Shown in pieces: positions 5,937 to 14,272 of a stretch of 64,000 nucleotides of DNA (position 1 is its first letter; the number at the start of each line of letters is the position of its first letter). The position numbers and the translations under genes are program-made. The DNA is from an uncultured Poribacteria bacterium (GTDB lineage Bacteria > Poribacteria > WGA-4E > WGA-3G). The stretch is from positions 4,340,001 to 4,404,000 of the forward strand of contig CATQHZ010000001.1 in NCBI GenBank assembly GCA_958296135.1, given 5' to 3'. Under the pieces are notes generated by a model. That model made no database searches. It had not been told where the DNA came from and saw only the letters and a program-made list of their open reading frames with translations.

Positions 5937-8384
5937 CCGCAATTCCGCACCCAACTCCCGATTGAGACGCTGAACCACCTTCTCATGGAGCCGGTTAACC
6001 GCTTTGTCTGTCAACGTCTCGGTTGCGGAATGATACGCAATCGTATAGGCAAGGCTCTTCTTGCCCGCCGGCACCGGGTCGCCGACATAGAGGTCGAACA
6101 ACAGCACGGATTCTACCAACTCGCCGCCTGTCGCATAGATGAGGGCTATCGGTTCGTCTGCCGGAATGTCGGCATCCAGCACAATCGCCAAGTCACGTTG
6201 GACTTTCGGATAGATGGAAATCGGTTCAAAGCGTTTGGAGAACGCAGCGGCTTCCGAGAGTACCCCCAGGTCGAATTCAAAAAGGTATGCCTTGTAGGGC
6301 AAATCGTAGTTTTCAAGAACGCTCGGGTGCGCTTCGCCGAAGATACCGAGTCGCGACCGGGAGGGCGAACCTACCAGCACTTGTGCATTGCGGCCGGGAT
6401 GGAAGGTGGGTTCATCGGTTCGCGCAAGCGTGTAATCGACGATGCCGCACACTTCCAGCAGGCCCTCCACGATGCCTTTGATGTCAAAGAAATCAGGAGC
6501 GCGATAGGCATCGCCGTAGACACCGCCGCCAATGTCACCAGCGAGAATGCCTGCCACGCGCGCCGGTTCATCAATGCCACACGCAGCAGTAGGGGGGCTT
6601 GGCACGCGCGCATCCCCCACTAGGAACACCGTGGACACCTCAAATAACGCAATAGTGTTGATTTGGTGATTGTGGTTGTGCCGCGCATTTTCAAGCAGAC
6701 TCGGCAATAGCGTCGTGCGGAGTACGGACATCTCCGGGCTCAGTGGGTTTCGCAACTGCACTGCCTCACGACGCGCGTCTTTTTCACCCAGGCGGAGCCT
6801 GTCAAAGCAACTCGGAGCACAAAAACTATAGTTTACCGCCTCCATCATCCCCGATGCCAGCAGAAAACGCTTGACGCACCGATGAACTTCCAGCTTGACA
6901 TCTGGTTCCGGCATCGGAATATCCCCTTTGGGCAACGTCGTCGGGATGTTATCGTAGCCGTAGACGCGGGCGATTTCTTCAACCAGATCGATCTCGCGGG
7001 TAACATCCGCGCGGAACGTCGGCACGGTAACCTGATAGGTGTCAGCATCACTATGCTCAATGTGAAAACCGAGGCGCGTTAAAATCTCCACCATCTCTGT
7101 CGCTTTAATCTCGGTGCCTAAGACGAAATTGACGCGCGCCGGCCGAAGTTGCATCTGGCATGGCGGCACTTCGCCCGGATAGACATCAACAGCCCCTTCA
7201 CAGAGGGTGCCACCGGCGAGTTCAACGATGAGATGTGCCGCCCGGTCCAGCGCAACGATGACTGCCCCCGGGTCCGTGCCGCGCTCAAATCGGTAGGATG
7301 CATCCGTGTGGATGCCTAACGCCTTTGAGGTGGCGCGGACACTAGCGGGATTGAAATAGGCACTCTCCAGGAGCACATCGCGCGTCTCTTCCGTGATTTC
7401 CGAATCGTAGCCGCCCATGATGCCCGCGAGTGCCACCGGCTCTTCGGCATCGGCAATGACGAGCATGTCGGGAGTGAGTGCCCGTTCAACTTCATCAAGC
7501 GTTGTTATCCGTTCGCCTGCCGCCGCCCGGCGCACAACGATGCGGTTCTCGGCGAGCTTGTGATAATCAAAGGCATGAAGCGGTTGCCCATATTCCATCA
7601 GCACAAAATTCGTCACATCAACGATGTTGTTGATAACGCCTACGCCTACAGATTTCAACCGACGCTGAAGCCATTCGGGAGAGGGGCCGATTTTAACGCC
7701 TTGAATAACGCGCGCAGCATAGCGCGGGCAAAGCGCGGGCGCAGCGATGGACACCGAAGTGGTTTCTCGGATATCAGGCCCGCTAGCGTGCTTAAAAAGC
7801 GCGCCTACGGAGTCTGGCAGCTTCAGCGGATTACCGGTATCGGCGCGGATTTCGCGCGCCACGCCAATAAGACTGAGGCAATCGGCGCGATTCGGCGTAA
7901 TCTCTAACTGCATGACGACATCGTCTAATCCTAACGCCTCGGCAAGCGGAGTGCCGGGGGAAAGGGCTGACGGTAATTCCATGAGGCCCGCGGCATCGTC
8001 TGAGATACCGAGCTCTTTTTCGGAGCAGAGCATTCCGTGAGATTCGGTGCCGCGCAGTTTGGCACGTTTGATTGTCAAACCGCTCGGCAATTCCGTGCCG
8101 ATAGTTGCAACCGGGGCCAGCATGCCTTCCCGCGCGTTCGGTGCCCCGCACACAATCTGGAGCACTGCTGCCTCGCCGACATCTACCCGGCAAACCACCA
8201 ATTTATCAGCATTCGGATGCCGGGTAATCGCGTTCACTTTGCCCACGACTACACCCGCAAGTTCGGCACCGAGGTGCCGCATCGATTCAACTTCAATGCC
8301 GAGCATTGTCAAGCGTTCGGCCAGTTTGCTGGGGGAAAGCGCGAAATCGATATAGGTTTTTAGCCAATTGAAGGTTACGTGCAT
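5931..8384 (-). CDS. pheT: Phenylalanyl-tRNA synthetase beta subunit
   Basis: 817 residues, slightly longer than the usual 795-805. It starts MHVTFNWLKTYIDF, has the EMAP/tRNA-binding domain (about 40-150: VVVGKVNAITRHPNADKLVVC), the B3/B4 region with INNIVDVTNFVLMEYGQPLHAFD, B5, the core and the C-terminal anticodon-binding fold (RDLAIVLDADIPADE). With PheS it charges tRNA-Phe. A REP-A palindrome at 7784-7811 is read in frame as DSVGALFKHASG in the linker before LCPRYAARVI. Relatives vary in this linker, which may explain why it is tolerated. It is co-transcribed with pheS behind the T-box. Confidence 0.95.
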   Translation of the reverse strand: MHVTFNWLKTYIDFALSPSKLAERLTMLGIEVESMRHLGAELAGVVVGKVNAITRHPNADKLVVCRVDVGEAAVLQIVCGAPNAREGMLAPVATIGTELPSGLTIKRAKLRGTESHGMLCSEKELGISDDAAGLMELPSALSPGTPLAEALGLDDVVMQLEITPNRADCLSLIGVAREIRADTGNPLKLPDSVGALFKHASGPDIRETTSVSIAAPALCPRYAARVIQGVKIGPSPEWLQRRLKSVGVGVINNIVDVTNFVLMEYGQPLHAFDYHKLAENRIVVRRAAAGERITTLDEVERALTPDMLVIADAEEPVALAGIMGGYDSEITEETRDVLLESAYFNPASVRATSKALGIHTDASYRFERGTDPGAVIVALDRAAHLIVELAGGTLCEGAVDVYPGEVPPCQMQLRPARVNFVLGTEIKATEMVEILTRLGFHIEHSDADTYQVTVPTFRADVTREIDLVEEIARVYGYDNIPTTLPKGDIPMPEPDVKLEVHRCVKRFLLASGMMEAVNYSFCAPSCFDRLRLGEKDARREAVQLRNPLSPEMSVLRTTLLPSLLENARHNHNHQINTIALFEVSTVFLVGDARVPSPPTAACGIDEPARVAGILAGDIGGGVYGDAYRAPDFFDIKGIVEGLLEVCGIVDYTLARTDEPTFHPGRNAQVLVGSPSRSRLGIFGEAHPSVLENYDLPYKAYLFEFDLGVLSEAAAFSKRFEPISIYPKVQRDLAIVLDADIPADEPIALIYATGGELVESVLLFDLYVGDPVPAGKKSLAYTIAYHSATETLTDKAVNRLHEKVVQRLNRELGAELRL
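7784..7811. repeat. REP-A palindrome inside pheT
   Basis: AGCGTGCTTAAAAAGCGCGCCTACGG, in frame in pheT and translated as VGALFKHAS on the minus strand. Confidence 0.75.
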
Positions 8385-8408
8385 AAATCAGAATCCTCCC
8401 TTTTCCAG

Positions 8409-8441
8409 AGTGCATAACGGACAGATATAGCAATCTGTCCT
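8409..8441. repeat. REP-B-like palindrome
   Basis: GGACAGATATAGCAATCTGTCC between pheS and pheT. It has the REP-B layout with altered arms. Confidence 0.5.
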
Positions 8442-8451
8442 GACAGGTGTC

Positions 8452-9468
8452 CTAAAACTGCCGTAAGAAACGCAGGTCATTCTCATAGAAAGTGCGGATG
8501 TCGGGGATGCGGAATTGGAGGTTCGCAATTCGCTCCACCCCCATGCCGAAAGCAAACCCCGTAACCTGCTCAGGCTCATAGCCGACCGCGTGGAATACCT
8601 CAGGATCGACGGCGCCTGCACCCAGGATTTCAATCCACCCGGTGCCGCCACAACTGCGACACCCCTCACCACCACAGACAGTACACGAAATATCCACTTC
8701 GGCACTCGGTTCTGTGAACGGAAAGAAATGCGGCCGAAAGCGCATCTGCGTATCCGCACCGAACAACTGCCGCGCAAACGAGGTTAGGATACCCTTCAAC
8801 TCGCTAAAGGTTACGTGTGTATCCACTAGCAATCCCTCAACTTGATGGAACATCGGCGTGTGCGAGACATCGTAATCGACGCGGTAAGCCTTGCCCGGCA
8901 CAATAATGCGCACCGGCGGTGGCTGCTGCTCCATTGCGCGAATCTGCACCGGCGACGTGTGAGTGCGCAAGAGATGCCCATCGGTAAGGTAGAAAGTATC
9001 GTGCAAATCGCGCGCAGGATGGTCTGACGGAGTATTCAGCGCGTCGAAATTGTAATAATCCGTCTCCACCTCGGGGCCCGTGGCGATTTGAAACCCCATC
9101 TGTGTGAAAATTGACGTTATCCGCTCCAAGGACTGCATGACAGGATGCGCTTTCCCGTATGCAGGCTTTCTGCCCGGAAGCGTGATGTCCACCGACTCGT
9201 CTGCCAGTTGTTGTAACTGCTGTTGGCGTTGCAGTTCCTGCGCTGTCCGCTCAAACGCCTCGTTCAATTCGGCACGAATCTGGTTTGCCAACTTGCCGAC
9301 AACAGGCCGCTCGGCTTTGGAGAGTTTGCCCATGCCTTTCATCACCGTTGTCAGTTGTCCGTTGCGTCCGAAATATTGGACGCGTAGCGATTCAAGTGCG
9401 TCCAACGTTTTGACCGCGGTGAGCGCGGTGAGTGCAGCGGCGTGGATTTGGTTTAATGCGTCTTGCAT
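8452..9468 (-). CDS. pheS: Phenylalanyl-tRNA synthetase alpha subunit
   Basis: 338 residues, a normal length. Class II motifs are present: DHPARDLHDTFYL, motif 2 around LLRTHTSPVQIRAM, and motif 3 GFAFGMGVERIANLQFRIPD near the C-terminus. A short insert CTVCGGEGCRSCGGTG carries four cysteines in two CxxC pairs, as in some bacterial PheS proteins. The start at 9468 follows GAGG with five bases between; 22 codons further upstream are REP-A sequence. Expression should be controlled by the T-box leader upstream. Confidence 0.95.
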   Translation of the reverse strand: MQDALNQIHAAALTALTAVKTLDALESLRVQYFGRNGQLTTVMKGMGKLSKAERPVVGKLANQIRAELNEAFERTAQELQRQQQLQQLADESVDITLPGRKPAYGKAHPVMQSLERITSIFTQMGFQIATGPEVETDYYNFDALNTPSDHPARDLHDTFYLTDGHLLRTHTSPVQIRAMEQQPPPVRIIVPGKAYRVDYDVSHTPMFHQVEGLLVDTHVTFSELKGILTSFARQLFGADTQMRFRPHFFPFTEPSAEVDISCTVCGGEGCRSCGGTGWIEILGAGAVDPEVFHAVGYEPEQVTGFAFGMGVERIANLQFRIPDIRTFYENDLRFLRQF

Positions 9469-9482
9469 AACAACCTCACATC

Positions 9483-9513
9483 CGGTAGGCGTGCTTTGAA
9501 AGCGCGCCCGCCG
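9483..9513. repeat. REP-A palindrome
   Basis: GGTAGGCGTGCTTTGAAAGCGCGCCCGCCG between the T-box terminator and pheS. Confidence 0.7.
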
Positions 9514-9515
9514 AT

Positions 9516-9571
9516 AAAAAGAAACGCCTGTCACTTTATCTTATCCCACACTGGGGACGAAAGTGACAGGC
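9516..9571 (-). terminator. Intrinsic terminator of the T-box leader
   Basis: On the minus strand GCCTGTCACTTT and AAAGTGACAGGC form a long stem with an interior loop, followed by GTTTCTTTTT. It lies directly after the T-box sequence, as expected for the terminator conformation. Confidence 0.85.
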
Positions 9572-9631
9572 ATCTACTTCCGCGGTACCACCCCGCTTGG
9601 CAAATTCCTTTAAGGGAGCTCATCAGCTAAC

Positions 9632-9662
9632 CTAGCGCGCTTGAAAAGCGCGCCTACCGGTG
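9632..9662. repeat. REP-A palindrome inside the T-box leader
   Basis: CTAGCGCGCTTGAAAAGCGCGCCTACCGG, about 35 bases 5' of the T-box signature on the minus strand. Confidence 0.75.
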
Positions 9663-9929
9663 TTGATGGCGAAATTTGCCCGCTTGATTTCTTGTTCGGT
9701 AACGGTGAACGGACCGGCGCGACCTACTGTCCTTTGCATCCGGGAGGACGCAGTTGGGGTTCAGTTCGGCGGCTCTGGGATGAAATTCGGCTGCTGCTCT
9801 CAAAGCCGCGCTTTCAGCCGGTGGCGCGGCATCTCTACTTGAGATGGGATTGCAAGTTTCACCCTATCTCAGCAGCTTACTGTGTCCCTTCATAGCCTTT
9901 GATTTAATGTTGTAGCACTTACGTAGAAA

Positions 9930-9988
9930 CGAGGGCTGTCAGCGCGCCCTCGTGGCGTGCGCGGTTGAAAACCGCGCCTACCGGTAGT
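9930..9988. repeat. Hairpin and REP-A palindrome after rplT
   Basis: CGAGGG-CTGTCAGCG-CGCCCTCG forms a hairpin (9930-9952), followed by a REP-A copy GCGCGGTTGAAAACCGCGCC (9959-9978). The first may act as the 3' end of the infC-rpmI-rplT message. Confidence 0.55.
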
Positions 9989-10105
9989 GGCGTAATCCCA
10001 AATTAATCTCTATCGTTCAGGCTCGCCCGAGCCCGAACCGTTTGCGATGGCGTACTAGCAAACGACAGCATTTCGGAGAACCAGAAGGTTCTGTCTGTTT
10101 TGGTA

Positions 10106-10453
10106 TTATCCCTTTGCCAGGGAGACCAGCTGTCCAAATCCAGACTCATCGTGCACAGCGATATCGGCGAGAACCTTCCGGTCAAGTTCAATTCCCGCGG
10201 TTTTGAGTCCGTGCATGAATTTGCTGTAGGAGAGTCCGTGGAGTCTTGCAGCGGCGTTAATACGTGCGATCCAGAGTCGTCTGAAATCGCGTTTGCGCGC
10301 ACGGCGGTGCGCGTAGGCGTGATTCCACCCCTTTTCTACCGCCTCAGTAGCAGTGCGCTTGAGGTTGTTCCTGCCGCCGCGGTAACCTTTGGAATGCTTT
10401 AGCATCCGTTTGCGGCGTTTGATTCGGACGTTCCCTGTTTTTACTCGTGGCAT
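10106..10453 (-). CDS. rplT: Ribosomal protein L20
   Basis: 115 residues, normal length. The start [19 protein letters not shown], the [13 protein letters not shown] segment and the [19 protein letters not shown] block are diagnostic. It binds 23S rRNA early in assembly of the 50S subunit. It is the last gene of infC-rpmI-rplT, and pheST follow downstream. In many bacteria L20 represses this operon; no L20 leader site was identified. Confidence 0.97.
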   Translation of the reverse strand: MPRVKTGNVRIKRRKRMLKHSKGYRGGRNNLKRTATEAVEKGWNHAYAHRRARKRDFRRLWIARINAAARLHGLSYSKFMHGLKTAGIELDRKVLADIAVHDESGFGQLVSLAKG

Positions 10454-10563
10454 TTACGGCTCCTCTCGCAGCCGGCTTTGCGTAGCGGCCGCGGACAATA
10501 GTGTGCCCAGGCGCGCGGCGCGCTGCCGGACAATCGCTCGAATCGGAGGGAAGATTCCGTTCT

Positions 10564-10758
10564 CTACTGATGAATAAGACGCTTTAAGCGTTTTTCGTTG
10601 CTCGGGTCGACGAGGGTGGCTTGGCGCAACCTGCGCTTGCGCTTGGAGGATTTGTTGATGAACAAGTGGCCCGCATAAGCGCGATTGCGGCGGATTTTGC
10701 CTTTCGCCGTAAATTTGAAACGCTTCGCCGCACCTTTATGGGTTTTGATTTTCGGCAT
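10564..10758 (-). CDS. rpmI: Ribosomal protein L35
   Basis: 64 residues, normal length and very basic. MPKIKTHKGAAKRFKFTAKG, then AGHLFINKSSKRKRRLR, matches L35. It lies about 110 bases upstream of rplT in the conserved order. The C-terminus ends KRLKRLIHQ. Confidence 0.97.
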   Translation of the reverse strand: MPKIKTHKGAAKRFKFTAKGKIRRNRAYAGHLFINKSSKRKRRLRQATLVDPSNEKRLKRLIHQ

Positions 10759-10923
10759 TAGAAATCCTTCTCATCATTCGGGGCAAAACCTCTGCCCCCT
10801 GCTGGTTTCTGTGACGTTCGTTCGCTGCTGTCGTATGGGCTGCCATGCAAATCCAAGACAGCAGACTGATGTTCTCGTTCTGAGCGTTTTCGGGTTCTGT
10901 CGCAAGTTGCAACGGGTTGTCAA

Positions 10924-11058
10924 TCAAGTGTCCGCCTGCATCGATACCGTGTTGGCGGCGACAACCTCTTGCACTGCCTCGCGGCCCAGAACACCGAACG
11001 CCGTATGCGCTAGCACGAGCAACACAAGCAGAACTGCCGCTCCGATTTCAGGAGACAC
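10924..11058 (-). CDS. Possible small single-pass membrane peptide
   Basis: A GTG-started frame of 44 codons: VSPEIGAAVLLVLLVLAHTA then FGVLGREAVQEVVAANT. It has one clear hydrophobic segment. It lies in the unusually long infC-rpmI gap. AGGA abuts the GTG with no spacing, and the region around the start is itself palindromic, so it may not be translated. Confidence 0.25.
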   Translation of the reverse strand: MSPEIGAAVLLVLLVLAHTAFGVLGREAVQEVVAANTVSMQADT

Positions 11059-11068
11059 TCCTGCAGGG

Positions 11069-11096
11069 TAAGGCGGGGGCGCGAAGGCCCCCGCGG
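11069..11096. repeat. GC hairpin after infC
   Basis: GCGGGGGC-GCGAAG-GCCCCCGC is a strong stem 20-45 bases downstream of the infC stop. There is no T-run, so it may attenuate or stabilise rather than terminate. Confidence 0.5.
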
Positions 11097-11112
11097 TCAG
11101 CGTACCCGTAAA

Positions 11113-11661
11113 TCATGCCGAAGACTTCGGCATGAGGAGCATCGACATCATGCGCGTCTCCATACGCGGCGGTTGTTCCACCTCGGCGACTTCCGCCAGA
11201 TCGTCCCGGAGCCGCGCGAGCATGTTTCTACCCAAATCGGTATGGAGCATTTCGCGGCCCTTAAACCGAACGGTCGCGCGGACCTTCCAGCCGTGCGCAA
11301 GGAATTCCGCAACGTGCCGTTTCTTGAACTGGTAGTCGTGCTCCGCAGTATCCGGCCGGAACTGCATCTCTTTCAACACAACCTTAGTCTGCTTCTTCCG
11401 GGCCTCGCGCGCGCGCTTATTACGCTCGTACTGATACTTCCCGTAGTCCATGATTTTGCAAACGGGCGGCTTCGCATTCGGTGAGACTTCCACCAAATCC
11501 AAACCGACATCTTCAGCACGCCGCATGGCATCGCGCGTCGGCGTTACGCCTACCTGATTGTTGTCCTGGTCGATCAACAGCACCTCTCGGGCCCGAATCT
11601 GATAATTCGAGCGGCTCTGTCGTTCTCTGGTTCTCTGATTGCGTCTACCTCTATAGTGTAT
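11113..11661 (-). CDS. infC: Translation initiation factor IF-3
   Basis: Recognised from YQIRAREVLLIDQD, VSPNAKPPVCKIMDYGKYQY, KQTKVVLKEMQFRPD and the C-terminal KGREMLHTDLG. It keeps ribosomal subunits apart and checks the start codon. The first standard start (GTG at 11583) falls inside the conserved REVLLID strand and would remove the N-terminal domain's beginning. The frame is open back to a stop at 11667, with no ATG, GTG or TTG. An ATA codon at 11659-11661 has a GGGGGT box eight bases upstream, giving 182 residues. Rare AUU/AUA-type starts are typical of infC and permit autoregulation. The exact start is inferred. Confidence 0.9.
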   Translation of the reverse strand: MHYRGRRNQRTRERQSRSNYQIRAREVLLIDQDNNQVGVTPTRDAMRRAEDVGLDLVEVSPNAKPPVCKIMDYGKYQYERNKRAREARKKQTKVVLKEMQFRPDTAEHDYQFKKRHVAEFLAHGWKVRATVRFKGREMLHTDLGRNMLARLRDDLAEVAEVEQPPRMETRMMSMLLMPKSSA

Positions 11662-11772
11662 TTTTCACACCCCCAAGTTAAAGCACGCTTCTGCTTACAG
11701 CAACGTGTAAGCACCGTGGGACACCCGCCGGGATGTTGCCGGCTCGGTTGTGCCCAAAATCGTAAGTACCTA

Positions 11773-11801
11773 ATTATACCACATTCGTAACGAAAATGCA
11801 A
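11773..11801 (-). promoter_or_regulatory. Promoter of the infC operon
   Basis: On the minus strand: -35 TTGCAT (11796-11801), 17 bases, consensus -10 TATAAT (11773-11778). It leaves a leader of about 105 bases before the proposed infC start. Confidence 0.8.
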
Positions 11802-11802
11802 A

Positions 11803-12159
11803 TTAAAAAAAGCCGATTGTCCACAACGTGCGTAAAACGATAATGCCACCGGCCAGTCCGCCGAAGACGCACATGAAGCCGATGCTGACGATGAGCGCGA
11901 GCCGGACGATGCGTTCGCCGAGCTGCGGTTGTTCGATTGCCCAGGCACGCGCGAGGACAAAGGTTAAGGCGACACTAATAAGGTTCAGCAGGCACGCGCC
12001 TAAAACGGCCAAGAGTAGCCCTGTAAAATCCACCATCTGCATGGTTTCTGGCAGCGAGCCGTATTGTGAATAACGCTGGATAACGCCGATGAGCACGCCG
12101 CCCAAGATGATGATAAAACCGATGAAAACGGTGATGGCTTTTTTGAACGCAGTTCCCAT
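11803..12159 (-). CDS. Small membrane protein of unknown function
   Basis: 118 residues with about three membrane segments: AITVFIGFIIILGGVLIGVI, FTGLLLAVLGACLLNLISVA and LALIVSIGFMCVFGGLAGGI. No family is recognised. The start at 12159 begins the first helix; the 27 codons upstream overlap the promoter at 12200-12228, so they are not translated. Its stop lies just two bases from the infC promoter -35 box. Confidence 0.6.
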   Translation of the reverse strand: MGTAFKKAITVFIGFIIILGGVLIGVIQRYSQYGSLPETMQMVDFTGLLLAVLGACLLNLISVALTFVLARAWAIEQPQLGERIVRLALIVSIGFMCVFGGLAGGIIVLRTLWTIGFF

Positions 12160-12199
12160 TTTCGTTTCAACGCACGCCCGCCCTGGATATATGCCATTA

Positions 12200-12228
12200 A
12201 TTATAGCATATTTTCGGTTAAATTGCAA
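12200..12228 (-). promoter_or_regulatory. Promoter of the small membrane protein gene
   Basis: -35 TTGCAA (12223-12228), 17 bases, -10 TATAAT (12200-12205) on the minus strand. Confidence 0.75.
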
Positions 12229-12255
12229 ATTTATTTCCATTTAACCCAAAAATTC

Positions 12256-12284
12256 TTGATTTATTCAAAAAAAGATGGTAAACT
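12256..12284 (+). promoter_or_regulatory. Promoter of the conserved unknown gene
   Basis: -35 TTGATT (12256-12261), 17 bases, -10 TAAACT (12279-12284), divergent from the minus-strand promoter next to it. Confidence 0.6.
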
Positions 12285-12324
12285 AATTGGCACTGAGAAC
12301 TTTTGAACGCGAAGGAGTTTTTTC

Positions 12325-12915
12325 ATGGGCGTAACATACACTTCGGCGATTGCCGATTTTATTCAGAAATTGGAGACGGACAACCCGCTACCGCCACTCG
12401 TACCGAAACAGGAAGCGAGCGCAGCGTTGACTGAATCCCTCCAAGCGATGTCCACAGACGCGCTGTTTGAAGGACAGACTGTGAAAGATACTACGTTCGG
12501 CGAGGCGATTAAAAGCGGTTTGCTCCTCTGGAACGATGCCTTGGACGAATCGCACACTATCTCGCAGGAACTCGCAAACGCAACGGGGAGCTATTGGCAC
12601 GGCATCATGCACCGCCGTGAACCGGACTATAGCAACGCGAAGTATTGGTTCGGACGCGTCGGCACACACGCCATTTTCCCCCAAGTTCGAGACCGGGCCC
12701 TCGCGCTTTACGAGGAGGCATCGCATCCCTCGGAGGCACTCGCCAGTATCGGGCAAACTATCGCGGCGAACGAGGAATGGAACGCGCATCAGTTTATTGA
12801 CTGGTGCCAAGCAGCCGAAAGCAAGATGGAATCCGATGTTGGCCGTTTCTTGAAACAGGTGCAGGCGGAAGAGATTCGGCTGTTATTGGCGTATTCCTAT
12901 CGGAATGCCCTCTGA
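12325..12915 (+). CDS. Conserved protein of unknown function
   Basis: 196 residues, no signal peptide or membrane segment. The most conspicuous feature is SYWHGIMHRREPDYSNAKYW (about 93-112), rich in His, Arg and aromatic residues. This looks like a conserved active or binding site and is reminiscent of a family seen in planctomycetes and other environmental bacteria. The rest is helical. The start follows GAAGGAG. It has its own promoter and stands alone between divergent and following genes. Confidence 0.65.
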   Translation: MGVTYTSAIADFIQKLETDNPLPPLVPKQEASAALTESLQAMSTDALFEGQTVKDTTFGEAIKSGLLLWNDALDESHTISQELANATGSYWHGIMHRREPDYSNAKYWFGRVGTHAIFPQVRDRALALYEEASHPSEALASIGQTIAANEEWNAHQFIDWCQAAESKMESDVGRFLKQVQAEEIRLLLAYSYRNAL

Positions 12916-13044
12916 TACAAATGAACCATCGGAATTTCAGGAGGCGCGCCCTCCAGGTCGCGACGCATTCAGTATCGGGACCGGGAGAACCGGCCTACCG
13001 AAAACTTTACGCGCTTTCGCTCAATAGAGCAAAGGAGATTTCAA

Positions 13045-14052
13045 ATGTTCACCCGAAATAGAACTGCCACAACAGGCACGCGCATCCTCGTATGCGCCAG
13101 TCTGTTGCTGATAGCGTTTTGCGTTAACTTCGCCGATGCCGCTTCGGTGAAGGCAGGCTACCAATATCAGGAAATCAAGGCGCTTGCTAAAAATCTCGCC
13201 TACGACAGCGAGCCCGCGGAACTTGAGAAGCTGATCGAGAAATCGCGAGCCTTTATTAAGGCGCACCCAAAATACAAACGGGTGGACGAAGTCTACTACC
13301 GCCTTGGCAACGCCTTAATTCGCCTTGAACAGACAGAGGAAGGCACCGCTGTCTTTGAAGAGCTCATTCGTGACTACCGTTCGGCGCGCTACGTTGAACG
13401 CAGTTTGCTGGAATTGGGGTTGGCTTACGACAAACTCGGAAAGCACGACAAAGCGGATGAGGTTTATGAAAAGTTGATGAACCATCCCAAGTATGGCTCC
13501 CGCGTGCAAGCCCAAATCGCAGCGAAAATCCTTGCGTTGGACACAAGCGAACGGAACGGGGAAGAGCCGAATCCTTACGGCCCGCCGGCGAGTGCGTTCG
13601 TCGGGAAACCAGCCAAGGATTTTGAGGTAATCGAGCTGAAAGGCGAGGCACTCTCGTTAGCAGACTATCGCGGGAAAGTCGTGCTACTCGATTTCTGGGC
13701 GACGTGGTGCGGGCCCTGTCTCAACGAAATGCCGCACGTCAAAAAGACGTACGCCACATACCGGGACCAGGATTTCCAGATCATCGGTATCAGTCTAGAC
13801 CGGGGCAAACCGCCGCTGGAGGCGTATCTGGCACAAGAGGAGATTGCCTGGCCGCAATATTTGGATGCAGGTGGCAAAATCGCCACCTTGTATAATGTCC
13901 GAGCGATTCCGTCTACCTTTCTGATTGATGGCGAGGGAATTGTCCGCAAGACGAACCTCCGCGGCGGCGCGCTTGAGAAAGCAGTCGCGGCATTAGTGAA
14001 GGAAAACACGGCGAAGCAGGCAGAGAAAAAAGCGGAAGCCGCTTCGCAATAA
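13045..14052 (+). CDS. Exported TPR-thioredoxin (TlpA/ResA-like) protein
   Basis: 335 residues. The N-terminal RILVCASLLLIAFCVNFADA is a signal peptide or anchor. Residues about 40-180 are TPR-like helices (VDEVYYRLGNALIRLEQTEE; LLELGLAYDKLGKHDKADEV). The C-terminal half is a thioredoxin fold of the TlpA type: GKPAKDFEVIELKGEALSL, VLLDFWATWCGPCLNEMP with the active Cys222-x-x-Cys225, and the cis-Pro motif AIPSTFLID. It likely reduces disulfides outside the cytoplasm, and the TPR part may select a partner. AAGGAG precedes the start. Confidence 0.85.
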   Translation: MFTRNRTATTGTRILVCASLLLIAFCVNFADAASVKAGYQYQEIKALAKNLAYDSEPAELEKLIEKSRAFIKAHPKYKRVDEVYYRLGNALIRLEQTEEGTAVFEELIRDYRSARYVERSLLELGLAYDKLGKHDKADEVYEKLMNHPKYGSRVQAQIAAKILALDTSERNGEEPNPYGPPASAFVGKPAKDFEVIELKGEALSLADYRGKVVLLDFWATWCGPCLNEMPHVKKTYATYRDQDFQIIGISLDRGKPPLEAYLAQEEIAWPQYLDAGGKIATLYNVRAIPSTFLIDGEGIVRKTNLRGGALEKAVAALVKENTAKQAEKKAEAASQ

Positions 14053-14079
14053 CGTGCCCTTTCACCCCGTTGAACCGGT

Positions 14080-14150
14080 AGGGCGGGGGCTCGCGAGGGA
14101 ACCCTCGGCGATTCGCGCTCGCCGGGTTTTCCCTCGCGCTACGGGGTGAG
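14080..14150. repeat. REP-C type palindromic repeat
   Basis: GGTAGGGCGGGGGCTCGCGAGGGAACCCTCGGCG followed by GATTCGCGCTCGCCGGG and GCGAGGG arms. It belongs to the same family as 15402-15650, 37864-37915, 44484-44535 and 61590-61645. Confidence 0.6.
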
Positions 14151-14272
14151 TGACATTTTTTCTCCCATAGGGCCGGGGGGTATTTCCTTCGTTTTTTGGC
14201 CCTCGCCGTATCGTTTAACCTATAACCGATTGCCGCCAAGGCTTTCAAGATTATCGCATATAAGGAGGAACT

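Larger units (their letters stand above)
9516..9898 (-). promoter_or_regulatory. T-box riboswitch controlling pheST
   Basis: The minus strand holds the signature GGGGTGGTACCGCGG (9581-9596), the antiterminator bulge that binds the 3' end of uncharged tRNA. A strong terminator follows it. Upstream lies a long structured stem I region with AGTAAGC-type and AGTAG motifs. A UUC codon in GAATTTCATCCC (about 9780-9790) is the likely phenylalanine specifier, tentatively assigned. A REP-A palindrome is inserted between stem I and the antiterminator (9632-9662). Confidence 0.88.

Noticed and set aside
5919-6623. 234-codon plus-strand ORF and similar long frames opposite pheT, thrS and glnA
   Set aside because: Mirror frames of well-established genes on the other strand.
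10736-10927. 63-codon frame before rpmI
   Set aside because: No ribosome site or recognisable pattern, and it runs into the rpmI start.
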